From AP-15 sp963832875 (GTDB lineage: Bacteria; Pseudomonadota; Alphaproteobacteria; ATCC43930; CGMCC-115725): DNA of 64,000 bases. The DNA lies in the NCBI GenBank assembly GCA_963832875.1, contig CAWHWB010000011.1:92627-156626 (forward strand), read 5' to 3'. Each line of letters opens with the position of its first letter. The stretch's first letter is position 1. Shown piece by piece: positions 26,516-34,549 of this stretch. Position numbers and translations under genes: made by a program. The notes under the pieces were generated by a model. The model was not told the DNA's origin. It searched no databases and saw nothing but the letters and a program-made list of their open reading frames with translations.

Positions 26516-27012
26516 GCCTGATCGCCAAGCAATTCGGCGGCGCGCGCTCGCTCGTCCGTGCTCAAATCGGGGACAGCCAGATCAGGCCGCCGGCGTCGCC
26601 TTGCCCGCAGCAGCAGCACGCCGCCCGCGCCCAGCAACAGCAGCGGCGGCATCAGCCACAATACCCAAGTCACCCTCTCGAACGGCGGGTCGAGCAGCAC
26701 GAAGACTCCGTATCGGGCGACGACATAATCGAGCACCTGCTGATCGGTATCGCCCTTGACCAAGAGCCGGCGCACCAGCAGGCGCAGATCATGGGCGAGA
26801 TCGGCGCTGGACTGCTCGATCGACTGGTTCTGACAGACCAGACAGCGCAATTCGCTACCGATCGCCTCCGCCCGCGCCTCGAGCACCGGATCGGCGAGCC
26901 GCTCGGAGGGCTCGAACGCCCAGGCCGCCGACACTAAGCCCGCCGAAAGCCAAACCGCCGGCACGCCGGCAGCAAGCAGCAGCAGCGCCGCGACGAGCAG
27001 CCGCCGGATCAT
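26512..27012 (-). CDS. ccmH: CcmH/CycL cytochrome c maturation thiol oxidoreductase
   Basis: The 166-residue membrane-anchored protein keeps apocytochrome haem-binding cysteines reduced. It has a signal sequence ending at about residue 33, the redox motif CLVCQNQSIEQS, and a transmembrane segment at about 113-132. ATG 27010-27012 overlaps the ccmF stop (ATGA). The thioredoxin-like ccmG normally between ccmF and ccmH is not here. Confidence 0.93.
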   Translation of the reverse strand: MIRRLLVAALLLLAAGVPAVWLSAGLVSAAWAFEPSERLADPVLEARAEAIGSELRCLVCQNQSIEQSSADLAHDLRLLVRRLLVKGDTDQQVLDYVVARYGVFVLLDPPFERVTWVLWLMPPLLLLGAGGVLLLRARRRRRPDLAVPDLSTDERARAAELLGDQA

Positions 27013-29000
27013 CCGGGGTCCGCCGGCCGCGGGCCGATCGCCGGCGCCGTGCGCGGCGCCGGCAGCCGCATCCGCACGCGCCGATCGCTGAGCGAAACGA
27101 GCCCGCCCAGTGCCGCCAGCAGCGCGCCGAACCACACCCACGGCACCAGCGGGTTGTAGTAGGCGCGCAGAACCCAGCCGCCCTTCGCGTCGGGATCACC
27201 GAGCGCCAAGTAAAGATCGCCAAATCCGTTGGTGGTGATCGAGGTGTGCGTCGTCCAGGTCTGGGCGAGCGGATACCAGCGGCGCTCGGGATAGACGACG
27301 AAGGGTGTCGCGCCAAGCCGGTCGACAACGATTTCGGCGCGCTGCGCCTGGTAATTCTCGACGTTGCCCTGGGTGACGCCGATGAAGTGCAGCGTGCGTC
27401 CGGCAATGTGCAGCCGGCTGCCGGGATGGACCGTCTCGATCCGCTCGCTGCGCCACGCGGTCGAAACCGTGATCCCGGCGATCAGCACGCCGACGCCGAA
27501 ATGGGCGAGCGCATAGCCCCAGGTGCCGCGCGGCAGGTGCCGAAGCCGGCGGAGCACGTTACCCGGCGGCAATTTGCCGATCCCGGTGCGGTCGGCGAGA
27601 TCGGCGAGGACGCCAAGCATAGCCCAGCTCGCCAGTGCGATCCCGACCAGCGCCGCCGGGGACGCGCTGCCGTCGAACAGAAACACGACCAGCGGGGCCA
27701 GGATGGCGCCGACCAGAGCGGGCATCAGGCGGCGCACGGCGCCCCCGAGCCTTCCCTTGCGCCAGGCCAGCACCGGGCCGATCACCATGGCGATAATGCC
27801 AGGCGCCACAATCGGCACAAAGGTCCGGTCGAAATAGGGCGGCCCGACCGACAGTTTGACCCCGCTCCACACCTCGGCGAATAGCGGATAGAAGGTGCCG
27901 AGAAAAACCGTCGCCATGCCCGCCGCCAGCAATAGATTGTTGAGCACCAGCGCACCCTCGCGGCTGACCGGGGCGAACGGGTTGCCGGCGTCGAGGCCCG
28001 GCGCGCGCAGCGCGTAGAGCACCAGGCCGCCGCCGATCACGATCGCGATCAGCACCAGGATGAAGACGCCGCGGGCCGGGTCGAGAGCAAAGGAATGGAC
28101 CGAGGTCAGGATGCCGGAGCGCACCAGGAAAGTGCCGATCAGGCTCATGCCGAAGGTCATGATCGCCAGCAGCACGGTCCAGCGCTGCAAGGTCTCGCGC
28201 TTTTCGACGACGGCCGCCGAGTGGATCAGCGCAGTGCCCAAGAGCCACGGCATGAAGGACGCGTTCTCGACCGGGTCCCAAGCCCACCAGCCGCCCCAGC
28301 CAAGCACGTAATAGGCCCACCAGCTGCCCATCGCGACGCCGATCGTCAAGCCGCACCACGCGGTCAAGGCCCAGGGCCGGACCCAGCGCGCCCAGGCCGC
28401 ACCGACCCGGCCTTCGAGCAGTGCCGCGATCGCGAACGAGTATGAGATCGAAAAGCCGACATACCCGAAATACAGAAACGGCGGATGAAAGGCGAGGCCC
28501 GGGTCCTGTAGCAGCGGGTTCAGGCCGCGCCCGTCGGCCGGAACCGGGAACAGCCTGGCGAACGGATCGGAGGTACCGAGAATGAAGGCGAGGGTGCCGA
28601 GCCCGAGCAGGCCCTGGATCGCCAGCGTGCGCGCCCGCAGGCTCGCCGGCAGTGAGCGCGCGAACAGTGCCACCAGCCCGCCGAACAGCGCCAGCATGAA
28701 CACCCACAGCATCATCGAGCCTTCGTGGCTGCCCCACGCGCCGGTGACCTTGTAGAGCATCGGCTTTTCGAGGCTCGAATTCTCGAAGACGTTGAGCACC
28801 GAAAAGTCGGAGACGATGTGGGCATGGATAAAGATCGCGAAGGACAGCGCCACCAGGCCGAGCTGCAACAGGGCTGCCGGCCGCGCCACATCCATCAGCG
28901 GCCGGCTCTTCGCGGCGGCGCCCGCCAATGGCACGACGCCCTGCACGGCAGCCACCAAGAGCGCCAGCACGAGCGCGAAATGGCCGATCTCTACGAGCAC
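27009..29000 (-). CDS. ccmF: CcmF, cytochrome c haem lyase subunit
   Basis: CcmF with CcmH/I ligates haem to apocytochrome c in the periplasm. The 663-residue polytopic protein has the tryptophan-rich WWD domain (WGGWWAWDPVENASFMPWL) and many transmembrane helices, with the large periplasmic loop near the C terminus. GTG 28998-29000 is chosen since GGAG lies nine bases upstream and MLVEIGHFAL is the family N terminus. No ccmA-E genes are in the window. Confidence 0.94.
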   Translation of the reverse strand: MLVEIGHFALVLALLVAAVQGVVPLAGAAAKSRPLMDVARPAALLQLGLVALSFAIFIHAHIVSDFSVLNVFENSSLEKPMLYKVTGAWGSHEGSMMLWVFMLALFGGLVALFARSLPASLRARTLAIQGLLGLGTLAFILGTSDPFARLFPVPADGRGLNPLLQDPGLAFHPPFLYFGYVGFSISYSFAIAALLEGRVGAAWARWVRPWALTAWCGLTIGVAMGSWWAYYVLGWGGWWAWDPVENASFMPWLLGTALIHSAAVVEKRETLQRWTVLLAIMTFGMSLIGTFLVRSGILTSVHSFALDPARGVFILVLIAIVIGGGLVLYALRAPGLDAGNPFAPVSREGALVLNNLLLAAGMATVFLGTFYPLFAEVWSGVKLSVGPPYFDRTFVPIVAPGIIAMVIGPVLAWRKGRLGGAVRRLMPALVGAILAPLVVFLFDGSASPAALVGIALASWAMLGVLADLADRTGIGKLPPGNVLRRLRHLPRGTWGYALAHFGVGVLIAGITVSTAWRSERIETVHPGSRLHIAGRTLHFIGVTQGNVENYQAQRAEIVVDRLGATPFVVYPERRWYPLAQTWTTHTSITTNGFGDLYLALGDPDAKGGWVLRAYYNPLVPWVWFGALLAALGGLVSLSDRRVRMRLPAPRTAPAIGPRPADPG

Positions 29001-29103
29001 GTTACCGTTCTCCAACGCCCCACTCAAGCCCGGCCATGTTGGCACAATCGGCTTGCTCGCGCTATGTGTTACCGATCATCAACGAGGTATTACGAAGGGC
29101 AAG

Positions 29104-29335
29104 TTGGCGAAAATGACGGCGAAGGGCCCAAGTGACGATCTTGAAGGGGTTGTGTGACTATCTTGGCCTCAATCCTGGCTCGGACATCGAGTTTGAGCTG
29201 AGGGAGGACGGGCGGGTGTTCCTGAAAACTGGCCGTCAGCCAGTGGACAGGTTTGCCCGCTGGCGCGGCAGCCTCAAAACATCGATGACGGCCGACGAGA
29301 TCATGGTGCTCCTCCGCGGTGAGGACGACAAGTGA
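29104..29335 (+). pseudogene. Frameshifted AbrB/VapB-type antitoxin
   Basis: A first frame (TTG 29104 or ATG 29113) reads KMTAKGP and should continue VTILKGLCDYLGLNPGSDIEFEL, but an extra base near 29128-29131 puts this in another frame. Without it, the AbrB swapped-hairpin antitoxin sequence is continuous. The 3' end overlaps the toxin start as GTGA, the usual TA coupling. A shortened product could still start at GTG 29132, but it would lack the DNA-binding N terminus. Confidence 0.65.
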
Positions 29336-29709
29336 TCCTTGTCGACACGAATGTAATCTTGGATCTGGTAACGTGTGGTCGCAACGGGAGCTGAACTTGG
29401 CCGCCCGAGACGAGATCGCAAGCAACGATATCGTTTATGCCGAGTTGTCGGTTTGGATACCAGGCGATGGAGCAGCTTGATGCCATGCTCGCCGGCACCG
29501 GGGCGTCACGGCGGCCATCCCGCGCGCAGCTTCGTTTCTGACAGGAAAGGCATATCAACGATATCGACGCGCCGGCGGCATCCGGACCGGGGTCCTCTCG
29601 GACTTCTTCCTTGGCGCCCATGCGGTGATCGAGTATGCGCCCCTGATCACGCGCTACCGCACGCTATCGCACCTACTTTCCTGGAATTGTGCTGATCTCC
29701 CGGAATTGA
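29332..29709 (+). pseudogene. Decayed VapC/PIN-domain toxin
   Basis: The start MILVDTNVILDLVT holds the PIN Asp, then a TGA interrupts. Recognisable pieces follow in other frames: WSQRELNLAARDEIASND..AELS, GYQAMEQLDAMLAG, GVTAAIPRAASFLTGKAYQRYRR, SDFFLGAHA, and a C-terminal RYRTYF-like end near 29660-29709. At least three indels are needed to join them, so the toxin is dead as sequenced. It adjoins the broken antitoxin. Confidence 0.65.
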
Positions 29710-29725
29710 CGCGCTCGTTCCTGGC

Positions 29726-30931
29726 TCACCCGGCGTCGTGGTCGGTGAGCAGCATGCGGCCATAAGGCGCCAGCCCGGCGACCCGGCTCGCGGCGGTGTG
29801 GGTCAATACCGTCATCACGTCACGGCGGATCGTCCCCAGCTCATCGCTGTCGTAGACCCAGCGGGCGCCGTCGACCTCGCACAGCCGATCGACCGCCCAG
29901 GCCACCTGATGCTGCGCGTAAACCATGTCGCGGCGGGCGCGCAAAGCTTCCGCTTCGGTGATCTTGCGGCCCGAACTGACCGCCGCGGTGCTGGACTCGC
30001 GCCCAATGTGCAGCAGCAACGTCGCCGCGTCGATCGCGGCGGCGGCCTCGCCGAGCGTCAGCTGGACGAACTCGGAGTCGGCCAGCCGCCTCACACCGCG
30101 CGACACTCGGCCGGCGAACGACCGGCAGGCGACATCAAGCGCGCGGCGGCCGAGTGCAATCGGCACCGGCGGCAGCGAATATGACACGAGAAAGCCGCGC
30201 GGCGCGCGCAACACCGGATAATCGGGATGCACCAGCGCACCGGGTGGGGTGCCGGCAAACAGGTCGCTGACCATGACGGCGCGATGCTCGGGCACGAACA
30301 CGTTGTGCAGCAGCAGCGATTTGCTGCCGGAGCCGGCGAGACCCAGCGTCCGCCAGTCGTCGACGATCTCGATCTCGGCGAATGGCACCAGCAGATAGGC
30401 ATGGGTGCGCGGGTCGCCCATTTCGCCGAGAAAGGCGCCAATGATCGCCCATTGCGCATAGTCGCAGCCGCTGGAAAACGTGTATCGGCCGCTCAGCCGC
30501 CAGCCGCCCGGCACGCGCCTGGCGGCGGCGCGCGGCGCCAAGGACGAGGCAGCAACCGCTTCCGGGTCGGCACCCCAGACATCGACTTGCGCCTTTTCAG
30601 GGTACTGGGCGATGATCCACTGATGCTCGGCCAATACCGCATAGACCCAAGCCGAGGACGCGCAGCCAAAGGTCAACTCCTCAACGATGCGCGAAAACAG
30701 GCTGAAGCGGCCCTGCATGCCGCCAAACCGCCGCGGCTGCAGAATGCGCAGAATGCCGGCCGCCCGATACTCGCCGATCGTCTCGGCCGGTGCCGTCCGC
30801 GCCGCGGCCGCGGCCGGCACCCGCTCGGCGAGGCGTGGGATCAGTGCCCGCGCCCGCTCCAGCACCGCGCGCTCGTCGCCGGGCAGCGCGCTGTCGTCGC
30901 CTGAAAGAGAAACCATTCCCGAGCGTATCAT
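29726..30931 (-). CDS. Acyl-CoA dehydrogenase-fold protein, probable class-D flavin monooxygenase
   Basis: The protein (401 aa from ATG 30929-30931; ATG 30914-30916 is an alternative) has the acyl-CoA dehydrogenase fold of two-component flavin monooxygenases such as HsaA/HpaB relatives. Seen are an N-terminal helical part with GILRILQPRRFGGMQG, the central beta domain with GGWRLSGRYTFSSGCDYAQWA and GLAGSGSKSLLLHNVFVPEHR, and a C-terminal helical bundle. These enzymes use reduced flavin from a separate reductase to hydroxylate substrates; no reductase gene is adjacent. A second member lies at 39454-40638. The substrate is unknown. Confidence 0.8.
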   Translation of the reverse strand: MIRSGMVSLSGDDSALPGDERAVLERARALIPRLAERVPAAAAARTAPAETIGEYRAAGILRILQPRRFGGMQGRFSLFSRIVEELTFGCASSAWVYAVLAEHQWIIAQYPEKAQVDVWGADPEAVAASSLAPRAAARRVPGGWRLSGRYTFSSGCDYAQWAIIGAFLGEMGDPRTHAYLLVPFAEIEIVDDWRTLGLAGSGSKSLLLHNVFVPEHRAVMVSDLFAGTPPGALVHPDYPVLRAPRGFLVSYSLPPVPIALGRRALDVACRSFAGRVSRGVRRLADSEFVQLTLGEAAAAIDAATLLLHIGRESSTAAVSSGRKITEAEALRARRDMVYAQHQVAWAVDRLCEVDGARWVYDSDELGTIRRDVMTVLTHTAASRVAGLAPYGRMLLTDHDAG

Positions 30932-31103
30932 ACGTCGTCCATCGGATACGCGGTCCCGTCGCCGCCGATGATCCAGGCCGCCCAAAGCGTGCACCGGAGA
31001 TCGCTCCGGAACAAGGGGCCGTGCTGCGATAATCGTGCGGCCGGGCCGCGTGGGGAGATGTCGATCGCCTGCCGGGCGGGTCCGTCATTGACCGGGATCC
31101 TCG

Positions 31104-31559
31104 CTAGAACGCGGCGCAGGAGTCGCGGGTAATCAGCCCGACCGATTGCTGGTGGAAACGCATCTTATAGGCGTCGATCACCGCCCCTAGCCGGCCTGCG
31201 AGGTCGGCGGTTCGCTTGGCTGCGACCAGCAGGATTTTGGTGCGGTCGCGGGCGATGTGACCGGTTCGCGGGTTGCGCCATTGGCCGTCGCCGTCGATCA
31301 CGGTGAAGCCGGCGGGGAAGTTCGGCGTGATGGTCTGCGCCGCGAACTCGGCCCATTCGGCATCGGTTAGTGGAGCACGCCCCTTGATGCCGCGGCCGAA
31401 GAACAGTTCGGCGATGAGCATGCGCTGTTCCGCCGGCAGCAGGCAGGAGTACGGCAAGGGCTGCGTCGATGTGCGGCTCGGTTGGACCGACGGCGTGGCG
31501 CAACCGGATAGCATTGTCAAACACAGCGCCACTACCAACTTCGCTCGAAGCACGTCCAC
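31104..31559 (-). CDS. DUF3574 lipoprotein
   Basis: The 151-residue protein has a lipoprotein signal (about 1-20) with lipobox LSGC, then a short Pro/Ser/Thr linker. A DUF3574-type domain follows (AELFFGRGIKGRAPLTDAEWAEF..TPNFPAGFTVIDGDGQWR). A C-terminal helix contains the second cysteine, near the end (RDSCAAF). It should be lipid-anchored in the envelope. No function is known for the family. It stands alone between two unrelated minus-strand genes. Confidence 0.85.
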   Translation of the reverse strand: MDVLRAKLVVALCLTMLSGCATPSVQPSRTSTQPLPYSCLLPAEQRMLIAELFFGRGIKGRAPLTDAEWAEFAAQTITPNFPAGFTVIDGDGQWRNPRTGHIARDRTKILLVAAKRTADLAGRLGAVIDAYKMRFHQQSVGLITRDSCAAF

Positions 31560-31657
31560 TGAACTGACCCGTCTTATTCATCCCCCCGAGGACAGGCCGT
31601 CAATGGTGTCGAACGGCATTGACACCGCGTCACCAAGGATCTGGAAAGATCGCAGAG

Positions 31658-34423
31658 CTATTCCGCCGCCTCCCGGATTGCGGCCGGTTCGACCTTGGCG
31701 GCGCAGAATTTGAACTCGGGAATCTTGCCGTAGGGGTCGAGCTGCGGGTTGGTCAGGATATTGGCGGCGGCCTCGGCATAGCAGAACGGGATGAACACCA
31801 TGCCTGGCGCCACGGCGCTGTCGGCGCGCGCCTTCAATTCGATCATCCCGCGGCGGGTGGTGACGCGCACCGGATCGCCGGCGGCGATGCCGAGCCGGCG
31901 CAGTTCGCCGGGCGCCAGGCTTGCCACCGCCTCAGGCTCGAGCTCGTCGAGCACGCTCGCCCGCCGGGTCATGGCACCCGTATGCCAATGCTCCAGCTGG
32001 CGGCCGGTGGTCAGCACCATCGGGTATTCGGCGTCCGGCTCCTCGGCCGGCGGGATGATCGCCGCCGGGACCAGCCTTCCGCGCCCCGAGGCCGTCGGAA
32101 ATCCCTCGCCGAAGACGATGTCGTGGCCGGGCTCGTCCTCGGAATCGCACGGATATGTCACCGAGCTTTCGCGCTCCAGCCGCTCCCAGGTAATCCCGTT
32201 CAGCGATGGCATCGCCAGCTTCATCTCGGCGAACACGTCGCGCGGGTGCGGGTAATTCCAGTCGAGCCCGATGCGGCGCGCGATCTCTTGAATGATCCAC
32301 AGATCCTCGCGCGCGTTCCCCGGCATCGGCAGGGCGCGGCGACCGAGTTGCACCTGGCGGTTTGTGTTGGAGACGGTACCGTCCTTCTCCGGCCAGGCCG
32401 AGGCCGGCAGCACAACGTCGGCGTATTTCGCGGTCTCGGTCAGAAACAGATCCTGCACGACCAGATGTTCGAGCTTGGCCAATGCCTCGCGGGCATGCTG
32501 CACGTCGGGGTCCGACATCGCGGGGTTCTCGCCCATGATGTACATGCCGCTGATCTCGTCGCGATGCACCGCGTCCATGATCTCGACCACGGTCAGCCCG
32601 GCCTTATCGTCAAGCGGGGTCTGCCACAATGCCTCGAACTTCGCCCGGACGTCGGGGTTCACCACCGACTGATAGTCCGGATAGACCATCGGAATGAGGC
32701 CGGCGTCGGACGCGCCCTGGACGTTGTTCTGGCCGCGCAGCGGGTGCAGCCCCGTGCCCGGCCGGCCGATCTGCCCGGTGACCAAGGCCAATGCGATCAG
32801 GCAGCGCGCGTTGTCGGTGCCGTGGACATGCTGTGAGATGCCCATGCCCCAAAAGATGATCGCCTTCTCGGCGCGGGCATAGGTGCGCGCCACATGGCGC
32901 AGGGTCGCCGCATTGACGCCGCAGATCGGCGCCATCTGTTCGGGCGAATAGTCGTGAATATGCTCGCGCAGCTTGTCGAAATCGTCCGCGTGAGCCTGGA
33001 CATACTGCCGATCGTAAAGGTCTTCCTCGATGATCGTGTGCAACAGCGCGTTGAGCATCGCCACGTCGCGACCTGGCGTGAAGCGCAGGGTCAGGGTCGC
33101 GTGGCGCACCAGGCTATGGCCACGCGGGTCCATGACAAAGACCTGGGCGCCGCGCTTGGCCGCCTGCTTGAAAAAGGTCGCCGCCACCGGATGGTTCTCG
33201 GTCGGCCGGGCGCCGATCACGATGATCACGTCGGCGTCACCCGCCGCGGTGAAGGGTGCGGTGACGGCACCCGAGCCGATTCCCTCCATCAGCGCCGCGA
33301 CCGAGGAGGCGTGGCACAGCCTGGTGCAGTGGTCGACATTGTTGCTGCCGAACCCGGTGCGCACTAGTTTCTGGAACAGATAGGCCTCCTCGTTCGAGCC
33401 CTTGGCCGAGCCGAAACCGGCGAGCGCGCGCTTGCCGTCGCGGTCGCGGATCTGCCGCAGCCCGGTGGCGGCATGGTCGAGCGCTTCCTCCCAGCTCGCT
33501 TTACGGAAATGGGTGTAGGGGTTGGCCGGGTCGATCTCGACGTCGTGCTTGGACACTCCTTCCTTACGGATCAAGGGCTCGGTCAGCCGGTCGGAGTGAT
33601 TGACATAGTCAAAGCCGAACCGGCCCTTGACGCACAGCCGGTTGTGGTTTGCCGGCCCGTCTTTGCCCTTGACCGCGACGATGCGGTCGTCGCGGATCTT
33701 ATAAGTCAGCTGACAGCCGACCCCGCAATACGGGCACACGCTGTCGACCTCGCGGTCAGGGGCGTTGGCGTAGACGCCATTAGCGTCGACCAGGCTCGCC
33801 GGCATCAACGCCCCGGTCGGACAGGCCTGGACGCATTCGCCGCAGGCGACGCAGGTGCTGTTGCCCATCGGGTCGTCGAAGTCGAACACGATTTTCTCGT
33901 GATAGCCGCGCGCCGCCATGCCGATCACGTCGTTGACCTGGACCTCGCGGCAGGCACGCACGCATAGATTGCACTCGATGCAGGCGTCGAGCTGCACCGC
34001 CATCGCTGGGTGACTGCGGTCGGGGGCCGGCGCCGCGCGCACCGGGAAGCGGCTTTCCGCGACCCCCACCCGATCGGCCCATTGCCAAAAGGGCGACTGC
34101 GGGTCGTGCGCGGCGGCGCGGTACGGCTGATCGCCGACCAGCAATTCGAACACCATTTTGCGCGAGAAACGGGCGCGCTCGCTTGCGGTCTGCACCTTCA
34201 TGCCCGGGGTCGGCCGGCGCACGCAGGAGGCGGCGAGCACCCGCTCGCCCTCGATCTCGATCATGCAGGCGCGGCAATTGCCGTCGGCGCGGTAGCCGGG
34301 CTGCGGCAGCCAGCACAGATGCGGGATTTCGACTCCCTGGCGGTCGGCGACCTGCCAGATGGTTTCGCCGGGAGCGGCCTCGACCTCGGCGCCGTCGAGA
34401 AAAAAGCGGATCGGATCGGTCAT
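31658..34423 (-). CDS. fdsA: NAD-dependent formate dehydrogenase, molybdopterin alpha subunit
   Basis: The 921-residue catalytic subunit oxidises formate to CO2 in the cytosol. An N-terminal [2Fe-2S] domain has C37, C50, C53 and C67. Two ferredoxin-type [4Fe-4S] sets follow: C148-C151-C154-C158 and C191-C194-C197-C201. The Mo-bisMGD domain has its own cluster (C230, C233, C237, C264). The metal ligand is cysteine C370 (TRLCHASS), not selenocysteine. The MPT-binding C-terminal domain is complete. It follows the NuoEF-like subunit. No fdhD or fdsD-like gene is nearby. Confidence 0.95.
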   Translation of the reverse strand: MTDPIRFFLDGAEVEAAPGETIWQVADRQGVEIPHLCWLPQPGYRADGNCRACMIEIEGERVLAASCVRRPTPGMKVQTASERARFSRKMVFELLVGDQPYRAAAHDPQSPFWQWADRVGVAESRFPVRAAPAPDRSHPAMAVQLDACIECNLCVRACREVQVNDVIGMAARGYHEKIVFDFDDPMGNSTCVACGECVQACPTGALMPASLVDANGVYANAPDREVDSVCPYCGVGCQLTYKIRDDRIVAVKGKDGPANHNRLCVKGRFGFDYVNHSDRLTEPLIRKEGVSKHDVEIDPANPYTHFRKASWEEALDHAATGLRQIRDRDGKRALAGFGSAKGSNEEAYLFQKLVRTGFGSNNVDHCTRLCHASSVAALMEGIGSGAVTAPFTAAGDADVIIVIGARPTENHPVAATFFKQAAKRGAQVFVMDPRGHSLVRHATLTLRFTPGRDVAMLNALLHTIIEEDLYDRQYVQAHADDFDKLREHIHDYSPEQMAPICGVNAATLRHVARTYARAEKAIIFWGMGISQHVHGTDNARCLIALALVTGQIGRPGTGLHPLRGQNNVQGASDAGLIPMVYPDYQSVVNPDVRAKFEALWQTPLDDKAGLTVVEIMDAVHRDEISGMYIMGENPAMSDPDVQHAREALAKLEHLVVQDLFLTETAKYADVVLPASAWPEKDGTVSNTNRQVQLGRRALPMPGNAREDLWIIQEIARRIGLDWNYPHPRDVFAEMKLAMPSLNGITWERLERESSVTYPCDSEDEPGHDIVFGEGFPTASGRGRLVPAAIIPPAEEPDAEYPMVLTTGRQLEHWHTGAMTRRASVLDELEPEAVASLAPGELRRLGIAAGDPVRVTTRRGMIELKARADSAVAPGMVFIPFCYAEAAANILTNPQLDPYGKIPEFKFCAAKVEPAAIREAAE

Positions 34424-34450
34424 GGGTTTTCCCGTTCTTCCTATCCTTCG

Positions 34451-34517
34451 CCCCCGCGAAAGCGGGGGTCCAGGGATGCCTTCCGCGGCTATGGCCCCGG
34501 GTCCCCGCTTTCGCGGG
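34451..34517. repeat. Paired REP-like hairpins between fdsGB and fdsA
   Basis: CCCCCGC-GAAA-GCGGGGG at 34451-34468 and the opposite-orientation CCCGC-TTTC-GCGGG at 34504-34517 form an inverted pair like that at 7729-7848. The element fills the 126-base gap between two formate dehydrogenase subunit genes. Confidence 0.65.
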
Positions 34518-34549
34518 AAAGACGAGTTGAAACGATAATAAGCATATGC

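Noticed and set aside
29375..29695. A 106-aa ORF within the toxin region
   Set aside because: It joins pieces of the PIN toxin and unrelated frame; the recognisable toxin blocks lie in several frames, so this is a shadow of a pseudogene.
31609..31627. Inverted repeat GGTGTC..GACACC between the DUF3574 and fdsA genes
   Set aside because: Arms are only six bases with a ten-base spacer and the position suits neither a terminator nor a clear operator.
33310..33320. Possible selenocysteine in the formate dehydrogenase alpha subunit
   Set aside because: The metal-ligand position is a normal cysteine codon (C370, RLCHASS); there is no in-frame TGA.
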